A stretch of 16,277 bases of DNA, taken from Mucilaginibacter sp. UBA4741 (GTDB taxonomy: Bacteria > Bacteroidota > Bacteroidia > Sphingobacteriales > Sphingobacteriaceae). Position 1 is the first letter of the stretch, and every line of letters begins with the position of its first letter. The stretch lies in NCBI GenBank assembly GCA_002403905.1, contig DHIR01000165.1, positions 1 to 16,277 of the forward strand, read 5' to 3'. Under the pieces are notes generated by a model. That model was not told the DNA's origin. It saw only the letters and a list, made by a program, of their open reading frames with translations, and did no database searches. The position numbers and the translations under genes are program-made. This document shows positions 13,120 to 16,277 of the stretch, one piece after another.

Positions 13120-14109
13120 TTACTCGGCCATCCAAACCGTATCAACAAACCATTTTTTAATATCAAAGAAACGGTCAATGGGCCTAAAGCCGGTGTTTGT
13201 GGCCATTTGGTCGGTTTGCATAATGGTGAACTTTTGCGATATCTCCATATAAATATACTCGTCCTTAATAAAGCGGATGGTTTCTTTACCAATAGTTACC
13301 AATTGGTTCTTCTGGCTTATTAAATAGCTTTTGCAGGCGCCGGTTTCGGGGTCGTATGTGGCGTAATGATCAAACTGGGTTACATCGAAATTAGCGTCCA
13401 ACTCGCGGTTTATGCGCAATAACAAATTCAAGTTAAATCTTTTGGTTATCCCCTCCGAATCATTATAAGCAGCCAATATAATTTTAGGTGATTTTTTTAA
13501 ATCAAAACCTATCAGCGCCATATCGCCGGTATTTAAATGCTCCCTTAAAACCTTGCAAAATTCGGTTGCCTCATTTACCGGCATATTACCTATGTTCGAT
13601 CCCATAAACAGCACTACCTTGCGCCTGTTTGATAGCGAGGCGGCTTTCTTCAGCATATCAAAATACTCGCCGTTTAACCCGTTCATTTTTAAGCCGGGGA
13701 TGGATAGCGGCAGCTTTACAGTAAGGTAGTTGATAACGTTGCTTGATATATCAATAGGCAAGTAAGTAAAATCAACATGCTGGTCCTGCAAATATTTTAA
13801 CAGGTGGGTTGATTTGGTAGCATCGCCGGCACCCAGTTCTATCAGGTCAAAAGCATCCCCATCACCAATAATAGATTGCCCCAGCGCTGCTGTTTTTGTC
13901 GAAAATATCTCCAGTTCGCAATTGGTTGGATAATATTCAGGACAATCCATCAACTCCTGGAATATCTTATCGCCTACGGCATCATAAAAATATTTGGAGT
14001 TGAGATGCTTAGGAGTAGACTGTAATCCTGCTATAACATCAGCATAAAACGTATTCGTTTTATTGTTTGATGCATGCATTATTTCGGTGTGTGCAGCGGT
14101 TTGGTTCAT
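13120..14109 (-). CDS. egtD: L-histidine N(alpha)-methyltransferase (ergothioneine biosynthesis)
   Basis: The protein has 329 residues from the ATG at 14109; an in-frame TTG at 14130 touches the egtB stop and is less likely, and ATG 14079 (MHASNNKTNTFYADV) is possible. EgtD features: FYADVIAGLQSTPKHLNSKY, FYDAVGDKIF, CPEYYPTNCE, the SAM-binding motif LIELGAGDATKSTHLL (89-104), VVLFMGSNIGNMP (165-177), the AAYNDSEGITKRFNLNLL segment (213-230) and YMEISQKFT with Glu289 near the histidine amino site. EgtD trimethylates histidine three times with S-adenosylmethionine to give hercynine in the cytoplasm. It is the last gene of the operon, 21 bp after egtB, which uses its product. Confidence 0.95.
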   Translation of the reverse strand: MNQTAAHTEIMHASNNKTNTFYADVIAGLQSTPKHLNSKYFYDAVGDKIFQELMDCPEYYPTNCELEIFSTKTAALGQSIIGDGDAFDLIELGAGDATKSTHLLKYLQDQHVDFTYLPIDISSNVINYLTVKLPLSIPGLKMNGLNGEYFDMLKKAASLSNRRKVVLFMGSNIGNMPVNEATEFCKVLREHLNTGDMALIGFDLKKSPKIILAAYNDSEGITKRFNLNLLLRINRELDANFDVTQFDHYATYDPETGACKSYLISQKNQLVTIGKETIRFIKDEYIYMEISQKFTIMQTDQMATNTGFRPIDRFFDIKKWFVDTVWMAE

Positions 14110-14130
14110 GGTGTAAATGGTTTTGCGCAA

Positions 14131-15279
14131 TTATTTAGCAAGCCTTATGCCAGTAAATTGCCAACGTAAATGTGTTTGAAAAAAATTGCGGTAAGTAATA
14201 CGGCTATGCCCCGGCGATGTAACTTCCGAAGCTCCCCTCAACACTTTCTGATTAACCATAAATTTGCCGTTATATTCGCCAATTGCACCCGGTGCTTTGG
14301 TAAAGCCTGGATAAGGCAGGTAGGAACTTTCTGTCCACTCCCAGCTTTTTCCCCAGGCAAATTGCGGCGCTGCGGCTTCCCATTCAAATTCTGTAGGCAA
14401 TCTTAACCCTTTCCACGAAGCATAAGCATAGGCCTCGAAATAGCTGATATGGCAAACCGGCTCATGTAATTTAAGCGGCTCTAACCCGTGGAAAGTATAA
14501 ACATGCCATTCGCCATCTATCAAATGCCAATAAAGCGGGGCTTCAACTTTATTCGTTTTTACCCAATCCCAACCCTCGGCATGCCAATGGCGGAAATCGT
14601 GGTAACCATCAGCATTTATAAATTCTAAATACCCGGCATTGGTTACCAGGTTAGGGCTGATCTCGAAGCTATTTAAATAAACCTTATGGCGATTTAACTC
14701 ATTATCAAAACTGAACCCATCGCCTTCAAAACCTACCTCATAAACGCCTTCATCTAGCTTAATAAACCCGGCAGCGCTCGCCTCAACTTTTGGCGATACA
14801 TAGTTTTTATTGTAAGCCGGGAACAATGGGTTATGCCCTAAAATGTATTTAATATCGGTCAATAAAAGCTCCTGGTGCTGCTCTTCATGATTTAAGCCGA
14901 GGATTAACAGATCTTTTACATCAGCAGATGGCTCGGCACATAAAAAATTAGCTATGGCATCATCTACATATTTACGATAGCTATAGATCTCAATAACGGT
15001 TGGACGACTTAAATTACCCCGATCAGTGCGGATAACGCGGTTACCTACGGTTTCGTAGTAACTGTTAAATACGTAATTATAATCCGGGTTATATTCCTGG
15101 TAGCCCATAAAGTAGGGCTTCAAAATAAAGGTCTCGAAAAACCAGGTGGTATGGCCAATGTGCCACTTAGGCGGACTAACATCCGCAACGGGCTGCACAA
15201 CATAATCTTCGGTCTGCAAATGGCTGCAGATATCTTCGGTATGTTTCCTGGTTTTTAAGTAACAGTCTAGTAAATCCAT
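14131..15279 (-). CDS. egtB: hercynine oxygenase / sulfoxide synthase (ergothioneine biosynthesis)
   Basis: The protein has 382 residues. An N-terminal DinB-like domain (about 5-155) carries the iron triad: His43 in KWHIGHTTWFFE and His131/His135 in LNHEEQHQELLL. The C-terminal FGE-sulfatase (C-type-lectin-like) domain (about 170-382) shows GVYEVGFEGDGFSFDNELNRH, HWHAEGWDWV, ISYFEAYAYASWKGLRLPTE and the end RWQFTGIRLAK. EgtB is a non-heme iron enzyme that joins hercynine with cysteine or gamma-glutamylcysteine using O2. Which thiol is used cannot be decided here, but no egtA or egtC is nearby, so direct use of cysteine is possible. It starts 6 bp after the transporter gene's stop and is followed by egtD, so the three are co-transcribed. 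No EgtE-type C-S lyase lies in the window. Confidence 0.95.
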   Translation of the reverse strand: MDLLDCYLKTRKHTEDICSHLQTEDYVVQPVADVSPPKWHIGHTTWFFETFILKPYFMGYQEYNPDYNYVFNSYYETVGNRVIRTDRGNLSRPTVIEIYSYRKYVDDAIANFLCAEPSADVKDLLILGLNHEEQHQELLLTDIKYILGHNPLFPAYNKNYVSPKVEASAAGFIKLDEGVYEVGFEGDGFSFDNELNRHKVYLNSFEISPNLVTNAGYLEFINADGYHDFRHWHAEGWDWVKTNKVEAPLYWHLIDGEWHVYTFHGLEPLKLHEPVCHISYFEAYAYASWKGLRLPTEFEWEAAAPQFAWGKSWEWTESSYLPYPGFTKAPGAIGEYNGKFMVNQKVLRGASEVTSPGHSRITYRNFFQTHLRWQFTGIRLAK

Positions 15280-15285
15280 TTGGAG

Positions 15286-16277
15286 TTATTTACGCTCTAA
15301 ATATTGTTTAAGGTTTGATATATTTTTAACACCTAAATCGTCAGCTTGTTTTTTACGCATCATTAAAGCATAGGCATTATTAAACCCTATGGGTTGCAGC
15401 CACTTTATTTTATAGCGTTTTTCAAACTCGTTTTTTACATAGGTATAAGTTTTTTCTTTATCACCTGCCACCGCGTCAATTTCTTTTTGCGGCGGTTGTA
15501 ATATGGCTAATAAACCCGTGCCCGTGTACTCCGGGTAAAGGTCTATCTGGTTATTGGTTAGGGCATCAAAACAAATTTTGGTGCCCCCTAAGCCCGTTTT
15601 TGTGGCTACATCACAATCTGTATAACCTTTTATCAGCATGGTGTACATGCTGGCTAAAATGTATTGCTCGCCAAATATTTTTGAGCCTATGCGTACTAGC
15701 CCTGCATTGCCACCACGCTCGGGCCGGTATAAATTATGGGCCGTTAAAAAATCTTTAGCCACACGCTCCGGGCTTTGGTGAAGATAGTCAGTGCGGTAAT
15801 TTAAATCAGTCATCACGCTATCATTTATTTTGCCCGATAGTAGATTTAATGTTGGCTCCAGATCAGGGAATTTCTTCAAAGCATCGTCCCTCACAACAGG
15901 CGCGGCATAATAAGGTGGGAATATCTTTTTATCATCATCTAAAACCACCAGGCCATAAGCTTTTAAACGGCCATCAGTAGAGTAGCCGCTTATCACATCC
16001 AATTCCTTTTCAAAACAAGCTTTATACATCACTGCATCGCTGATCACTATTGTATGGATTTTTAAGCCATACTTACTTTGCAAGCCCAGGTTGCCGTCTT
16101 GTCGGCCCATAAACTCGGGCGTAAAACCGGCGGTAAGCTTGCTGCCATAGGCAGATGGAATAAAATAAAAGCAGGCTAATATTAAAAGTAGCACGGGCAG
16201 TACGGCAGCGGCAGTTTTTAATTTCCTGAGATTTAAGTTTTGTAATTGCGATAGCAAAAAATCAAACAAAATAGCCA
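15286..16277 (-). CDS. quaternary-amine ABC transporter permease/substrate-binding fusion (partial), candidate ergothioneine transporter
   Basis: The frame is open through the window edge: upstream of the apparent TTG start at 16269 the codons ATT and GCT continue it, so the true start is outside. The visible 330 residues begin AILFDFLLSQLQN, like the C-terminal end of an OpuBB/ProW-type permease, then a hydrophobic helix (about 20-41) and an OpuC/EgtU-type substrate-binding domain. Its motifs are in swapped order: FTPEFMGRQDG, GYSTDGRLKAY, FPPYYAAPVVR, LNYRTD and AKDFL come first, and IGSKIFGEQYILA, KTGLGGTKICFDAL, IDLYPEYTGTGL and PIGFNNAYAL come second. Such proteins bind betaines and related cations outside the inner membrane. 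Placement in front of egtB and egtD suggests ergothioneine or hercynine as ligand (inference). The ATPase gene is not in the window. Confidence 0.88.
   Translation of the reverse strand, partial: AILFDFLLSQLQNLNLRKLKTAAAVLPVLLLILACFYFIPSAYGSKLTAGFTPEFMGRQDGNLGLQSKYGLKIHTIVISDAVMYKACFEKELDVISGYSTDGRLKAYGLVVLDDDKKIFPPYYAAPVVRDDALKKFPDLEPTLNLLSGKINDSVMTDLNYRTDYLHQSPERVAKDFLTAHNLYRPERGGNAGLVRIGSKIFGEQYILASMYTMLIKGYTDCDVATKTGLGGTKICFDALTNNQIDLYPEYTGTGLLAILQPPQKEIDAVAGDKEKTYTYVKNEFEKRYKIKWLQPIGFNNAYALMMRKKQADDLGVKNISNLKQYLERK

Noticed and set aside
14110..14130. TTG start of egtD directly behind the egtB stop
   Set aside because: ATG at 14109 is in frame, leaves a normal 21-bp gap, and the added residues are not conserved EgtD sequence.
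1..16277. CRISPR array, tRNA, rRNA, insertion sequence or prophage genes
   Set aside because: No regularly spaced repeats, no tRNA-like T-loop with acceptor pairing, no rRNA sequence and no transposase or phage protein were seen in any frame.

Overview
This window looks like chromosomal DNA from a Bacteroidota of the family Sphingobacteriaceae, close to Mucilaginibacter or Pedobacter. The evidence is the gene content, the moderately AT-rich A/T leader sequences without Shine-Dalgarno motifs, TAnnTTTG-like promoter boxes, and intergenic repeats of a kind I remember from that group. No tRNA, rRNA, insertion sequence, CRISPR array or phage gene is visible. The genus is inference.

Layout. 1-1280 (minus strand): the N-terminal membrane part of a probable LytS-type sensor kinase cut by the window edge, a DUF1569 DinB-like protein, and an unnoticed 59-residue two-helix membrane protein. 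1431-4948: two secreted glycoside hydrolases (GH8 on plus, GH2 on minus) converging on a shared hairpin terminator. 5081-5986: a PfkB-family sugar kinase whose stop codon lies inside a hairpin repeat. 5987-6422: a gene-free AT-rich spacer with a composite palindrome and a 20-bp-phased direct repeat. 6423-10055 (plus): the conserved trio of circularly permuted ATP-grasp, alpha-E protein and transglutaminase-like protease, whose spacers are filled with repeats and whose last gene ends in a poly-glutamine microsatellite. 10123-12313 (minus): a thioredoxin-like periplasmic protein, an IolW-like Gfo/Idh/MocA dehydrogenase and a DUF4142 lipoprotein. 12449-13119 (plus): gcvH, a probable VanZ remnant overlapping a terminator hairpin, and a 49-residue lipoprotein. 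13120-16277 (minus): a tight operon of a transporter fusion gene (cut by the edge), egtB and egtD.

How the genes work together. The most informative unit is the last one. EgtD makes hercynine from histidine and EgtB adds sulfur, giving the ergothioneine precursor. The gene in front of them is a quaternary-amine ABC transporter protein, probably a permease joined to a substrate-binding domain, which suggests an ergothioneine or hercynine transporter analogous to EgtU. Its substrate-binding domain is read in circularly permuted order: the half that normally ends the protein comes first. The second unit of interest is the ATP-grasp/alpha-E/transglutaminase trio, a recognised but biochemically uncharacterised system predicted to make and process a peptide-like product or tag. 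The remaining genes are ordinary accessory or housekeeping genes with no clear link to each other.
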